Assembly (NCBI RefSeq): GCF_048128805.1
Contig: NC_136002.1
Location: forward strand, 24,879,102-24,943,101
Length of the DNA stretch: 64,000 bases
Source of the DNA: Centroberyx gerrardi
Lineage: Eukaryota > Chordata > Actinopteri > Beryciformes > Berycidae
Direction of reading: 5' to 3'
Shown: positions 36,301-47,795 of the stretch, in pieces
Position numbering within the stretch: position 1 is the stretch's first letter
Layout of the letters: the number at the start of each line of letters is the position of its first letter
Position numbers and translations under genes: made by a program
The notes under the pieces: generated by a model
The model's database searches: none
What the model was told of the DNA's origin: nothing
What the model saw: the letters and a program-made list of their open reading frames with translations, nothing else

Positions 36301-39300
36301 AGGCTGTAGGTGCTTTGTGCAAACTCAGGGTCATGGTCATTTGCATCCTCGACATGCACTGTGAGATTCATAGAGGTTGCCATCTGCGGTGATCCATTAT
36401 CAGTGGCAGTTACAGTGATAGTCAGCCTATCAATCTGTTCCCTGTCTAATGTCTCCTGCAGGTATAGGCTTCCGGTTTTATTATCGATGCCGAACACGCC
36501 ACCAGCAGTGTCATTTAAATAATATAAAACCTCCCCGTTGGATCCAAAGTCTGCGTCCTCAGCATGTACGGTCATTACAACAGAATGAAGTGCAGCATCT
36601 TCTGGTATACTGGCGCTCCCGGCTGACACAAAGGATGGAGCATTGTCATTGACATCATCAACCACAATGATAACAAGCGCTGTGCTGGTCAACTGTAAAG
36701 ACAAAGGCCGGGCACAGTCGTTGGCCGTCACGGTCAGATTGTAGGATGATCTTCTCTCTCGGTCTAACTCTGTGTTCAGGCATAAAACGCCAGTGGGGTT
36801 CAACAGGAAGATATTCTCTTCATCTCCACTGACCACTCTCAGGTCCAAGTCTCCATTCTCACCTGACAGAAAGGAAAAGACAATGCTTGCTTTAGATTAT
36901 CACAAATTATGGCATATTCTACCAGGGTTGTGGTCAATTCATGAATGAACTCATGAGGAATTGGAATTGGAATTTGAAAAAACCTACAGGAAACAGAATT
37001 GAACTGGAATTTCAGGAAGTTGAATTTAATTGAGAAATTCTGTGAGATTCCATGTTTTTTTCTTTTTTCTTACCACATACAGTATAATGAGATTATGTGT
37101 AGCATTATATATTATCAGTACTGAATATCATAAAGGAAGGTGGTATGTGATGCATTACATGTAATCGTAATACATACAGTACATTATGATTGAATGTATT
37201 TGATTTGTTTAATTTAGAATTTATTTTATTTATTTGATTAATAATGGTTTATTTATAATGTTTAGATAGTCAAGACAACCTGAAGTGGAATTCAATTCTG
37301 GAATTCTGGAACTCCAGAAATTGAATTGGAATTTACCTTGCATTCTCAATTCAATTCCTGAATGACCCTAACCCTGTTTTCTACTCATAAGGTGTGCTTT
37401 TATATTAGTCAAGGAGAAAAAGCTTCTGTACTTTTTGCACATCACTGACCCTGACACTGGTTGGCTGTCATGCATATCTTAATAGCATACTGTTAGAATT
37501 CAATTAAGTGTTCAGAAAGCAACAAACAAAAGGGGACAAGGATAGGACTATAACAGCACCTGCACTGGCAGTCTCAGTGGAAATGTCTTGCATTTCTTCT
37601 CTGAAGGCTTAGCCTTCTACTCAAGAGGATGTTTTTTATGTAGCATTTGCAGCACAGGAAGATAAGTGGTTCCAACAGATTTTTGCTAACCAATTTCCAT
37701 GATCCAATGTTCCCATGGCATGTCAGTATCTTCACCTCAGACTATGAATATTGTTTTACAAATAGTTGATTGAAATGTACAAGGTTTTGATTTGGCTTTG
37801 GCTTTGATTATGCCAAAACATGGCATATGCAGCCAGGAAATGTGTGTATTAATTATGCCTTTAAAAGTACTTTACTACTACTACTAACAGTTGACTTTTA
37901 CAAAAGTTTTTAGACAGAATTTCCCATAACTTTTCCCAGCCAGGAAAATACAATTACAAGAGTTTTCCAAGTTTTGAATAACCGTAGGAGTCCTCAAAGA
38001 TGTGACATTTATACAAAGTTGTAAAATTGGAATATTTCTAATGCACATTATGCACTTACCATCATCGTTATCTGAGACATTCAAGGAAAGGAAACAAGCG
38101 CCAACACGCGTGTCTTCTAGCAGCGAGGCAGAATAGGTATCCTGACTGAAAATGGGGGGGTTGTCGTTCACATCCAACACATTAAAGTACACCCTGACAC
38201 TGGATACCTGCGAATCCCCCTTCTGCACCACCACTGTGAGAATGTAGAGTTGTTGAGTTTCAGAATCCAGGCTGCGGGATAATAGGAACTCCCCAGAGTG
38301 CGGGTTGAGGAGGAACAGGTTGTCTCCAACATCCTCCTGCACTGAGTATATGATAGGCGTGAGACTCTCATGCATTATCTCCACCTTTCCCACAACTGTT
38401 CCTGTCAACACATGGGATAAGGCATATTTATTGGGTGATCTAATGACTGTGGAGTGAAAAATAAAACATTTGCCAACATGATTAATCCATCGCCATGCGG
38501 TGCCGCACGTACAAGAAGCTTATCTATCCTCAACAATGGGAATGAGGAATGAGTATTTATCACAAATTACAGGTTGAATAATTTTATGATTTAATAAACT
38601 TTCATAAATTACTCCAATTAACTGTTGCCTGTCATTGCTATTGAGTTATATGAAATAGTAGATACTTTAAAACCTAATTTACATGAGGAAGGCCTTGGTA
38701 CACAGTTGACTAACCTGGTACTGTGTCTTCTTTCACTTCAAATGAATAGACAGGTTTGGAGAAAGCCATCTGTGTTCGCCATCTGTTATGAGAACGTGAG
38801 CTGACTGTGCCATGCTTAGGCTCAGCATCCACAGCGTCACCAGCTGTATAATACCAGGAGGGAAGCGTATGCTGCCCCGGGACAATATCTGCAACCTGCT
38901 TCTTGCTGCTTGCATTTACTATGTTAGCAGATGCAGATTCATGAGAGGATATGGTGTTGAGCACCTGTAGAACCACACACACACAAAAAAAAAAAATGAA
39001 ATGTATGCCGTGCGAGGAAATATCCCTCCTGTCTGAGGATAAAAAATACATCTCTGGTGGTTTACTTGTTTCCCTTTTGAGAGACAATGTTTTGGTACAG
39101 TGAGATTTACATGAATAGGCAAAGGTCTGAACCCAACGTACAGAGAAAGTATCTTTGTTGACTTTTTCTTGTCTATAGTTGGTGCAGCTTTACTTCCACA
39201 CCATCACTCATCAATCCATCTTAGTATCTAAATATGTTAGATATGGTATATCTTATTTATCAGCTTCTGCTTGATTTAGGATACACACTTTAAGCAGTGA

Positions 39301-39447
39301 TTGATAGATTTAAACATACATTTTGATCAATTGTATCATACATCTAGCCGCACTACTACTAAAGATCAGCTAAAATGAAACAGGCCAACTTACCAGAAAA
39401 TGAAAAAGCAAAATTGCATATTTTTTCCATTGTCCAGTAGAGTCCAT
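24329..39447 (-). CDS. FAT4-like giant cadherin, 16 exons
   Basis: Exons (minus strand): 39447-39394, 38964-38715, 38401-38060, 36862-35949, 35372-35198, 35081-34899, 34620-34370, 34259-29928, 29839-29738, 28645-28344, 28211-28126, 28011-27832, 27664-27537, 27450-27227, 27116-26858, 25791-24329. All have GT/AG ends and consistent phase except one (35081-34899). Coding length is about 3,080 residues. The order is signal peptide (MDSTGQWKKYAILLFHFL), about 17 cadherin repeats with DxNDN/DRE motifs plus a degenerate one, and three EGF (two DxDEC calcium-binding type). Then come a fourth EGF, LamG, EGF, LamG, a Cys-rich EGF-like block, TM (LWLIAVILPVSIFVIIISLL) and a roughly 335-aa tail ending DMQSDLEEII. 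This is the FAT4 layout with about half its 34 cadherins. It is a calcium-dependent adhesion receptor at the cell surface. The 1,444-codon exon is typical of FAT/Dachsous genes. Exon 35081-34899 has 2 extra bases near 35039-35043 giving an in-frame TAG (see findings). A tiny ATG-AAG-TAA upstream ORF precedes the start. Confidence 0.88.
26001..26031. repeat. Perfect 12-bp inverted repeat, 7-base loop
   Basis: CATTCCTTCCCC (26001-26012) pairs with GGGGAAGGAATG (26020-26031). It lies in the last intron of the cadherin gene. No function is assigned. Confidence 0.9.
26306..26355. repeat. Perfect 17-bp inverted repeat, 16-base loop
   Basis: AAGCAAAGATGTCAAAG (26306-26322) pairs exactly with CTTTGACATCTTTGCTT (26339-26355). 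It is in the same intron as the 12-bp hairpin, about 300 bases away, and may mark ends of small elements or a short tandem palindromic MITE. Confidence 0.9.
35450..35915. repeat. Intronic fish repeat with ACTTTTACTT/AAGTAAAAGT motifs
   Basis: The block starts GGGTGGAAGTAACTAATTACA and ends TACTTATACTTGAGCAGGAC. The interior is dense in ACTTTTACTTCAGTACTT-type words, which I recognise as a recurring teleost DNA-transposon-derived repeat. It lies in the cadherin intron between exons ending 35949 and starting 35372, immediately next to the donor site. Confidence 0.6.
36923..37376. mobile_element. hAT-like MITE in a cadherin intron
   Basis: The left end CAGGGTTGTGGTCAATTCAT and the right end (reverse complement CAGGGTTAGGGTCATTCAGG) form inverted repeats. 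The flanks TATTCTAC (36915-36922) and TTTTCTAC (37377-37384) form an 8-bp target duplication with one mismatch. The interior is rich in GGAATTGGAATT/AATTCCAATT words, giving a strongly palindromic body. There is no ORF. Confidence 0.75.
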
Positions 39448-41804
39448 TATCAAGTTTACTTGCTAAGTGCGACTTTTACTTCATTATTACAGAATCAAGT
39501 ATGGGGATGAGATCCTGTGCATAATAAAATAAAGTAGACTAGGCATTAAAGTGAAGTCCTGGGCACTGCATAGCATTACTTCCACACAAGACTAGCAAAT
39601 GAAAAACTATAAAAGCAGTATCCATAGTGATGACTCAATCTTCTCAGCCTGTAATCCTGAGTGGCACGCCCCTTTGACATCACCCTATGCAGATCCTGTG
39701 TCAGAGAAGTTCCTTCTGTGGTCCAAAACGCAGCAGATTGAATGGGGGAACAAACTTTGTTACCGTTCTACAATGATGTATTTCATTCAGAAACGGGCCA
39801 CATAACCTTGGAATTAAATTAGTCGACATATTCTTGCTTTCCTCAAAAAGTGAAACCAACTTCTGAAAACGCAAAAAAAGAGCATTATAACCTATTATGT
39901 TTTGTTGAATCAGTCCATCTTATATTCTCTCCATGGATTTTGCTATTGTAATACTTTGGTTCCTTAATGTAGAAATGAAATGGACTATTTGAATGGTTGC
40001 CTCTAGTAAGGTAGCCTAGAGTGATCCTTTCTTGCCGCATGTCAGATGGGGGATTCATTCAGACTGCAAGGCATTCATTCAGCGGGTGAAAGGAGAGAAA
40101 AGAAGAAAAAAAAAACTGCCAGACTGAAGCACAGATTTCAAAAGGGAGCAGAGCTGAATAACATTGTAGCACAGAATGTTAAAATTGCTCTGATTTAAGA
40201 TTAACAGATTTAGTGTCCCAACATAACTGAAATCTATTTAACACGCTTAGTTTCTAGTTTCTTGGAGCAGCTGGAAACATTTAATTAGGCTATGCAACTT
40301 GCATCAGCAAGATATTTGAATGAATTCCCATCTCTCTGTGTGTTATTTAGAACAAATTGCTACCTCTACTACCATTAATGGATTACTTATCGCTATTGTA
40401 ATACATAATGTAACTGGTAGAGACCAGGTACAACCATCATTACAATATTTAATATAAAAAGAAACTATAATCCAAATGTTAACTACATGCAGGAACATTC
40501 TCTGGATGAAAAGGCCTGTTTTGAGCTGGACTCATTGAATGGAGCCCACTGTGGATTCAGTCATATTTGCAAACACCTTTGAGAGGGGGACAGTTCTTTG
40601 TATGGCAAAGGGCAAAGCTGCTGAGAAAAGTCTGATAAATGGATATGTGAACCCCCTTTAAGTGACTCTGAGGCCACCATGACTGTGAGACTATCTCCAA
40701 TTACAGGCAGAGGGAACTCTATCCCAGCACAGGCTCACAAAAGGTCCCTGCTGCGGGCTCACTGGGGGAATACACACACAACACACAATACCTACTTTTC
40801 TCTGGACGCTTTGGCTTCACTTTGGCGACACTTAATTTTAAGTTCATATGTAAATGGGGTCAAAATAACTCAAGAATTAGGACTCATCCTTTAGTCATGA
40901 AACAAACACCATAAACTGTCATGTGTGGACATTTGTCTTTCGTTTGCATGGTGCACCCTCAGACTGAAATATTGAACTACAGCCTTTGAGTAGTATAGCA
41001 TAGTAATACATAGTATGGTATAGCCTTTAAGTATACACTCATTTTGCTTCATCATGGCGCCACCTTCTGGATTCAATTGTTTAAACTACAATGACCAACC
41101 AACACTAAGCCACACTCCCTCTACTCGTTAAAAATGGGCAGAACCTATGCAGTTACATTACACACACCGATATCTAGGTGAATATAATAAATCGATTTGT
41201 GGAGCACAAAGTGTCATTAATTCTTTTCAAAGCACAACCCGTACATTTGTGCTCGAAACTAATATAAGATTTGCAAAAGATTAGCATATTTCCCAATAAC
41301 GCCGAACTTGGTTTGGATTCATGTTCATTATAATTGGTGCTGTGGCTATTTCCTGTTCTGTTGGCCAAATTCCCTGAATCTAACCATATCTATGCAGAGG
41401 TAGTAGCCTTTCATTACATGGAGCCAAACAATCCAACACAAACTAAGAATACAAATACAAAGTATTTAGAGATTACAAACAACAATCCCTCCTCAGATGG
41501 TTTTAAGAGCTTAAAATAGTGATTGTTTTCAGCTGCACTGAGGTCTTTTTCCTTTTTTTTTTGTATAATCTGACAGCACAAACAGGGAATAGAGGGCTAT
41601 CATGTGATCAAGCACTTATTCACTGGTGCAGTCATCATCCATGAATATTTTTAAAAGAAAAGCCTTGAACCCCATCAAGATTTATGCATTATTTATCCAA
41701 AATATGAAAGGCTAGATGTTCTCCAAGTTGGGCTGGTGGTGGGATACTGGCCTTAGTCATGGTGATAGCTGAATTTGGGAGAGCAAAAAACAAACTCAAT
41801 TTCT
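39448..41804. other. Intergenic DNA between the cadherin and hmgb genes
   Basis: This should hold the cadherin promoter and 5' UTR, but I see no clear TATA box or CpG-rich stretch. Small ORFs (39599-39805, 40679-40894) lack family features. Confidence 0.4.
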
Positions 41805-42242
41805 TAAAAAAAAAAACAACCTTTATTGAAGACATTCTTGAATGTCGACAGCTGCATTTGATATTAGAGTGGTATTCAAAGAACAATAAAAAGACATTGT
41901 GACAGCACATGAAAAAATATTCCTCAAAACAAAGAAAAATACACTACCAACTCAGAAATCTCATTTTTGAGTTGTACACCTAAGACTAAGTATTTCGATA
42001 CTGATTTATAGTCCTCCTAAATTGTTACATAGCATGGCAGGGATAAAGAACTACCACTAGAAAAGTTCAAACTTAAGATATGTAGTGTTAACTTTACAAA
42101 AAAGGAGGATAACACTGTACATCTTAAAAACATTAAATATACACATGTTCTTGTTCAGTCTGACTTTTGTTTCAGGATGGTAAATTGAGTATAATAGGGT
42201 TATATGGCATAAACAAAACTTCAGGTCCCATCCCTACGCAAT

Positions 42243-43233
42243 CTACTCATCATCGTCGTCGTCATCATCATCATCGTCGTCTCCCTCCTCCTCTTCATCT
42301 TCCTCGTCATCATCATCTGCTGCAGCAGCTGATGCTGTATCCACTTTCCCCTTTGTACGGTAAGCAATGATATCCTGTGGAATGCAGGGGGAATTTTTTA
42401 TTCAGTGCTACAGAGAAAAGCCTATTGTTTCACTTGCTCTGAGGTAAGGAAACCCAGTACATTCATCAAGTTTTGAATTCACAAAAAAAAAAAAAAAAAC
42501 ACAATCTAGGTTCAATTCTCTGTTCACTATTTACCTTGTCATATTTCTCCTTCAACTTGGCAGCCCTCTTCTCATATGGCTGCTTATCTTCTGCAGATGA
42601 GCCGTTCCACATCTCTCCCAACTTCTTTGCCGTGTCTCCAATAGAGAGTCCAGGATGCTCAGTCTTTACCTTGGGGCGGAAGTCTGCGCAGAATAGGAAG
42701 AACGCAGACCTGCGGAACAAATAACAAGTCATTGTCTAAGTTACCTTAATCCATTCAGCATTTCTTGTCAACGAAAAAAACATTAGTCTGGGAAAAGTTA
42801 ATTAGGGTACATACGGGGGTCTCTTGGGGGCATTGGGGTCCTTGAATCGCTTCTTCTTCTGGCCCTTGGGGGGAATGTAGTTCTTCATTTCCCTCTCATA
42901 GCGGACCTTGTCTAGTTTCGCCATATCCTCAAACTTGCCTTTCTCCTTAGGCGACATTGTCTTTGGGCAAACACAAACACTATTTAACACCCATTCACCT
43001 TGCAAAATGCACATTTTATATTGTAAACAAATAAGAGATTCAGACAATTATAAAAGAAAAACAAAACAAAGTAGTATTGATTCTACCCTCCATCTCTCAG
43101 AGCATTTCTTGGAGAACTCTGCAAAGTTGACACTTGCTTCAGGATGTTTCTTCTTATGCTCCTCCCGGCATGTTTGCACAAAGTAGGCATATGAGGACAT
43201 TTTGCCCCTTGGCTTCCGTGGATCTTTCACCAT
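42243..43233 (-). CDS. hmgb1: HMGB1/2-type high-mobility-group box protein
   Basis: Four coding exons (43233-43087, 42960-42815, 42709-42535, 42374-42243) give 199 aa with perfect phase. Box A runs from about residue 8 to 78 ([20 protein letters not shown], then FSKKCSERW). Next come a basic linker ([20 protein letters not shown]) and box B ([20 protein letters not shown], then [14 protein letters not shown]). The end is an acidic tail of 23 Asp/Glu broken by one Gly. It is a nuclear, non-sequence-specific DNA-bending chromatin protein. The tail is shorter and more Asp-rich than in mammalian HMGB1. HMGB1 and HMGB2 are hard to tell apart from this sequence (GDTAKK is HMGB2-like). I prefer hmgb1 (b-copy) because tex26 lies next door, as in mammals. 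The 3' UTR runs to an AATAAA (reverse, 41822-41827), so the mRNA ends near 41805. Confidence 0.92.
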
Positions 43234-43241
43234 CTTGGGTT

Positions 43242-44500
43242 ACTTAATGGGAGGAAAGAGGTTTTGAGTGAAATGTATCCAAGTCTGCTACACAACAGCA
43301 GTGGCTACGTCTAAATATCCCTCTGCTCAATTGTCTGTCTCTGCTTTGTCAGTTCCATCTATTGTTTAGACCGGGTGGGTGGAGGGAGGGGGGTGTCGGG
43401 GGTGACTGATGATCTATTGTATGTAGAGACCAACATGCTGCTTCTTAAAATACTGCACTTAAACTACAACCGAGCTTAGTGGTGGTTAATTTGCAATACT
43501 AATTTACATGGATATAACCTAGACGTTGCAACAAAACAACAGTACAGTATGCAACATTATCTAGCAGCATCTTATTGAGATAACATGTAACCGGCTGTAG
43601 CCTTGTAGCTAGCTTAGCTTCCAACTAGCCTCCCGTCTGTGCTTCTTCGCTAGCGTTAGCCATAATGGCTCCCTTCTTGCTTTGTGTGCTCTTGCCTTGA
43701 GCGTCACCGTTGGCTTAGCCAACTAGCTAGGCTGGCTAATGATAGCAAGCAGTACTCATTTTCATATGACGATGATTCAAATGTCTAATTAGATAAGACT
43801 GGCTAGGATACTGCTAGGAGAACTTTTAAAAGCTTTTGCATTGTTTTAACCCGTTAGTGGGATAACTCGTAGCTTGCCATGTTAACATGGGTTATTAAAA
43901 TGTTTAAATGAAAGAGGTGGGCGACTTCGGGGAAAGATGCTCCTGCCTGCACTGAGCTTTGTTAACCTAACGCTACGTTCAGTTACTAGCTAGCGTTAGC
44001 CTTTGTGATATCGATACGGCCGTATCTTACCAGCTGCCATTGTCGGGCTAAGCTAGCGGGCTAATTGAATGGCTCGTAGCTGCTAGTTACACATTAGCGG
44101 ACATTACGCTAGCCAAACATAGTAATTTAGCTAGTCTTTGGGGGAATTATCCTTCAACATGCATCTCACTTGATCTCGGCAGAACTCTTTATTGGCCCAA
44201 TTAATAATAACGTGAGCTAACTACCTAGCTAGCAAGCCAAGTGTTTGTTAACATTAGCAAGCGCTTGATACCATGTTAGCAACATAACTACTAACCAGCT
44301 CAGTCATTCAGCTAAAAATGTACACTGCCCAAAATTGTGCAAAATGCATTAGCTACAACGGACTGTTTGGTTCATGAAATGTATGAAGTAGGCGCTACGT
44401 CAATAAGTTAGTAAATGTGATGCTTACCCAAATAACGTTATATGAGGCCAGATGTACGTCGCTATGTTTCAGACAATGGGACGAAAAGCACCGTCAGTGC
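43242..44500 (-). other. hmgb 5' non-coding exon and first intron
   Basis: The coding exon begins at 43242 after the acceptor CCTCCCATTAAG, so 9 nt of 5' UTR precede the ATG. A strong donor TTTGG|GTAAGC at 44428 fits a non-coding first exon of about 44428-44500; a weaker alternative donor is at 44031. The 1.2-kb intron is unusually rich in GCTAGC, GTTAGC and CTAACG words. Confidence 0.5.
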
Positions 44501-44561
44501 GCGGTCTTTTGGCTGTGAAGAGCACTGCTCATTGTGCGTGCTGGGGCTCCGGTTACTGGGC

Positions 44562-44634
44562 ATTGGCTACCGCCAACTCCTTGGAGTATCTTATTGGACG
44601 CTTGCTTTCCAAGGCCTGCATGTTGTGTGATTGG
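44562..44634 (-). promoter_or_regulatory. Three reverse CCAAT boxes of the hmgb promoter
   Basis: ATTGG (CCAAT on the minus strand) occurs at 44562-44566, 44593-44597 and 44630-44634. The spacing of 31 and 37 bases is the kind typical of NF-Y-driven, TATA-less promoters of proliferation genes. They lie roughly 60-200 bases upstream of the proposed non-coding exon. Confidence 0.6.
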
Positions 44635-44639
44635 TTGTC

Positions 44640-45466
44640 TTGACAAACACGACGGGGTTGATGGCGCTAAAATTGAATAACAAAGACACAGTGTCAGCCA
44701 GGATTTCACTAGTGAAAAGATGCATAGTAGAATACAATATTACAGAACCTGGGAGACAAAAGAAACGACTATTCCTGTTCTCATTATTTATAGTCAACTT
44801 TACCTCTGCGTATGTGTTGTTAGCTGATCATAGACATGACGGGATTTCAGCACCACGGAGCTGTTCCCCTACCTTATTTTCAAGGCTGCACTATGAATTT
44901 ATGAGGAGGAGGAGGCACACCGACCCGCCGTCTAACCTGACGAAACGTTACCATCTACTACCAGTATGGTGAAAAATAATCTAACACACCCAGTCGATTC
45001 AACGAGCGGTTGAAAAAGTGTACATATTTTGCATATTGAAAACAAACTAGGCTACCTAAAACAAATTAGGGGACAGGCAATGAAGTCGACCGCTCTGTTC
45101 GAGGCGGTTGATGCTGAATCTTTAATGCAGCATCCCCCCTGCTGAGCACTTCACAGTGGTATTTCAAATGTTGTAGGCTGCGTCTCCATAGCAACAGCGC
45201 CTATAACATAGCAACATAGCATATCTGCCTGGGATCATCTCTGCCTCTGTGGCATATACAGGAAAGGTAGACTAATGCAAAAGTTTCTATCTCTCATTAC
45301 ACATAGGTTCAGGCTTATAGACCAAGATTCCCGAACAGTTCCCGATTTCATCAAACTGCTGCAGCCAGCCATGAAGTGAACTTTCATCGGGAACTTGCGT
45401 GGAGGAATTGGAAAGGTTTGCATTAAATCGACTGGCCCAATCCAACGCACCAAAACTGCGGTTACC
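44640..45466. other. Head-to-head spacer between hmgb and tex26
   Basis: The two genes diverge, with about 0.8 kb between the CCAAT cluster and the tex26 ATG. I see no other gene; the ORF at 44631-44972 has no family features. Confidence 0.45.
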
Positions 45467-47711
45467 ATGGCAGCCAAAGGTAACGTTAAACCAGGAAGGG
45501 CAATGGCAGATTTCCTGTATTGGCTAATTAGATTTGATTAGATTAGATTCAACTTTATTGTCACTGCACAGAGTACAAGTACTAATACAACGAAATGCAG
45601 TTTAGCATCTAACCAGAAGTGCAAAAGAAGCAGTAAAAGTGCAGTGCAATGTAATGTATATACATATATATATATATGTAGGCCTATATATAAAATAAGC
45701 TATAAGGGTAGTATGAATGTGTTAAGATATATACAGTATCAACAGTATTAACAGTATCAACAGTATGAACAGTGGATATGAGTACGCAAGATATATGAAT
45801 ATGCAAGATGTATATAATAATATATATAGTATATTCAGTATGGTGTATATACAGTATGAACAGTATTAACAGAATGAACAGTATGAACAGAGTGGTATGA
45901 ATAAGTATATAAATAGAATAAATTGTAAGGGGTAGTATAAGTGTGCTAAGATAAATAACAGTATAAATAACAGATAAATAACAGATAAATAACAGTATGA
46001 ACAGTATAGTATGAGTGTGCTAAGATAAATAACAGTATGAACAGTATAAACAGTATGAACCGTGGATTTGAAATGCAAGATATATACAGTATATATAGTA
46101 TAAACAGTATGGTGTATAGTATATACAGAATGAACATAATTCTTCAGCTAACTAAAAAATCCTGATACAGAATTTCTCATCAAAAAATATTTTCTAGATG
46201 GGAAACAATGGTGGGACCCATATGAAACATCTCAGCGAAGAGAATTCATCTACCGGCCAAACACAGCTTCAGAGGTTTTACTGTAAGTTAACTGCTGTTT
46301 TCCTGACTTTTAGACTTGCCATGAAGGGTTGAAATGTTTCAGTTGTGTGTGTGTCTGTGCGTGTGTGTGCTTGCCTATCTATCTGTCCGTCTGTTTGTAG
46401 GTCCCCAACATCAAAACCATTCAGAGACTCATATTCACAATCTGGACCTTTTGGTTCAACTCTGTACAATGAGGATTTCTGCTGGAAGCCCGCCTGTAAA
46501 CCTGAATGCATTCGCACAGGAACCGCTTCAGGACAGAGGAGAAACAACCCTCATCCAAATCGGGTTGGTATATTTAGGCTGTATTATATCCTCAACTGAA
46601 GGGTTTACATTTATCTGGTGCTATGCATGACCCCTCACAGTGGATGGTAACCTTTTATCCAATCTATTTTCCCCAAGTCTTTCATGATGTGGAGGCTGCC
46701 TCGGGGCACCGCACAGAGCTCTGTGGATGTCAGATTCCCCTGGAAACGTCCCCCGTCTGAGGAGGAGATCCGCAAGGCCTTGACAGCGCAGTACTGCTCC
46801 ACCTACAGAACCGATTTCATGGGCATACCACAAGGTAGAGAAGCCTGTGTACGGGTTATATGAAAACATGTAATGACATTCAAGCACTATCAAGCATGTC
46901 CGAATTCAATCATTACCATATTGGGCTAATATTTAATATTTCTCCCTCCTCCTTGTTTTTCCTTTTTGTCTTGGAACTTGTTTGACAGGATGCGGTCACA
47001 TTAATAATGCAGAAGGGCGACTTGCACCTCTGCACAGCAGGCGTCAGGTGCCGTGCTGCACCGACACAGAGATGAGGGACAATTACCGTCAGCCAAAACA
47101 AAGATCTGAACTGCAAGGCATCCAAACCCGCCGTGGCTGCAGCGCACATCATAGCGCTTCCTGCCGGGGTATAGGTACGGTAAACTGACAAAAAACACAT
47201 CATCGATGCATGTGAACACGGTAAAAAAAAAAATCACCAAGCCCAAGGATTTTTCTATGAATTCATTGTCCTCTACGTTGCAGTTCCAACTGTTGTTCAA
47301 AGTCACATCCACACTCAGCAGAAAGGGTCAGACTTGACAACTTACGACAGGTTCTTTGGAAAGAGAGTCGCTAATGTCACGTCTGTGATAAAGTCTCTGC
47401 CGCCCCAGGAGCTGCGGCAGCTGTGCAGAATCTTACCGGAAAAGGGTTAGGATCAAATAATGTGCTGTGAACTTTTGAGCATGTGAACAGACTGCTTACT
47501 GATTTTGACTTTAACTGATGATGCCTGGTGAAAGTTTTAACAGGCAGGTAACTGATGTTGTGTTTTGGCCTTCACAGAAAAGGAGGCGGTAGAAACATTT
47601 ATGGGTAGAGATGCTCATCCGAACCACGGGGAGAAAGTGAAGAAACTTCCTGCTGTCACGTTTTCTTCCAGTTCGCCGGAGTGGATATCAAGCTGGCCGG
47701 GACCTCACTGA
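45467..47711 (+). CDS. tex26: Testis-expressed protein 26 (TEX26) orthologue
   Basis: Seven coding exons (45467-45479, 46198-46282, 46401-46563, 46678-46834, 46989-47174, 47284-47445, 47578-47711) sum to exactly 300 codons, 299 aa plus stop, with unbroken phase. Blocks correspond to remembered mammalian TEX26: KQWWDPYETSQRREF, YNEDFCWKPACKPECIRTGT, MMWRLPRGTAQ, FPWKRPPSEEEIRKALTAQY followed by CSTYRTDFMG, TDTEMRDNYRQPKQRSELQ, VPTVVQSHIH and TTYDRFFGKRV. These repeated T-x-Y-x-x-D/F-type modules resemble microtubule-binding modules of axonemal proteins, but TEX26 function is not firmly known. The first exon is tiny (13 nt: ATG plus three codons and one base), chosen because its donor phase fits the next exon. 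The donor at 46563 (CGG|GTTGGT) is weak. ATTAAA at 47790-47795 is a plausible polyadenylation signal. Confidence 0.88.
45525..45640 (-). mobile_element. LINE/SINE tail repeat
   Basis: ATTCAACTTTATTGTCACTG, then CACAGAGTACAAGTAC and ACAACGAAATGCAGTTTAGC, is a familiar fish repeat end, probably a non-LTR 3' tail in reverse orientation. It lies in tex26 intron 1. The family is not certain. Confidence 0.55.
45645..46135. repeat. AT-rich minisatellite of ACAGTATGAACAGTAT-like units
   Basis: This is a long run of degenerate units (ACAGTATGAACAGTATAAAC, AGATAAATAACAGT) and TATATA tracts following the LINE-tail repeat. Unit borders are imperfect. It fills most of tex26 intron 1 and ends about 60 bases before the next exon. 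Confidence 0.8.
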
Positions 47712-47795
47712 GCGTTTTTGTGGATCTGTGTTTATAATACAGAAGCCATTACTGTGTCACTACTGTGCTGTAACTTGTGTTTACTGATAATTAAA

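Noticed and set aside
44631-44972. 113-aa ORF between hmgb and tex26
   Set aside because: No recognisable domain or splice support. It overlaps the hmgb promoter side.
46913-47312. Minus-strand ORFs over tex26 exons
   Set aside because: They are antisense to well-supported tex26 exons with consistent splice phase.
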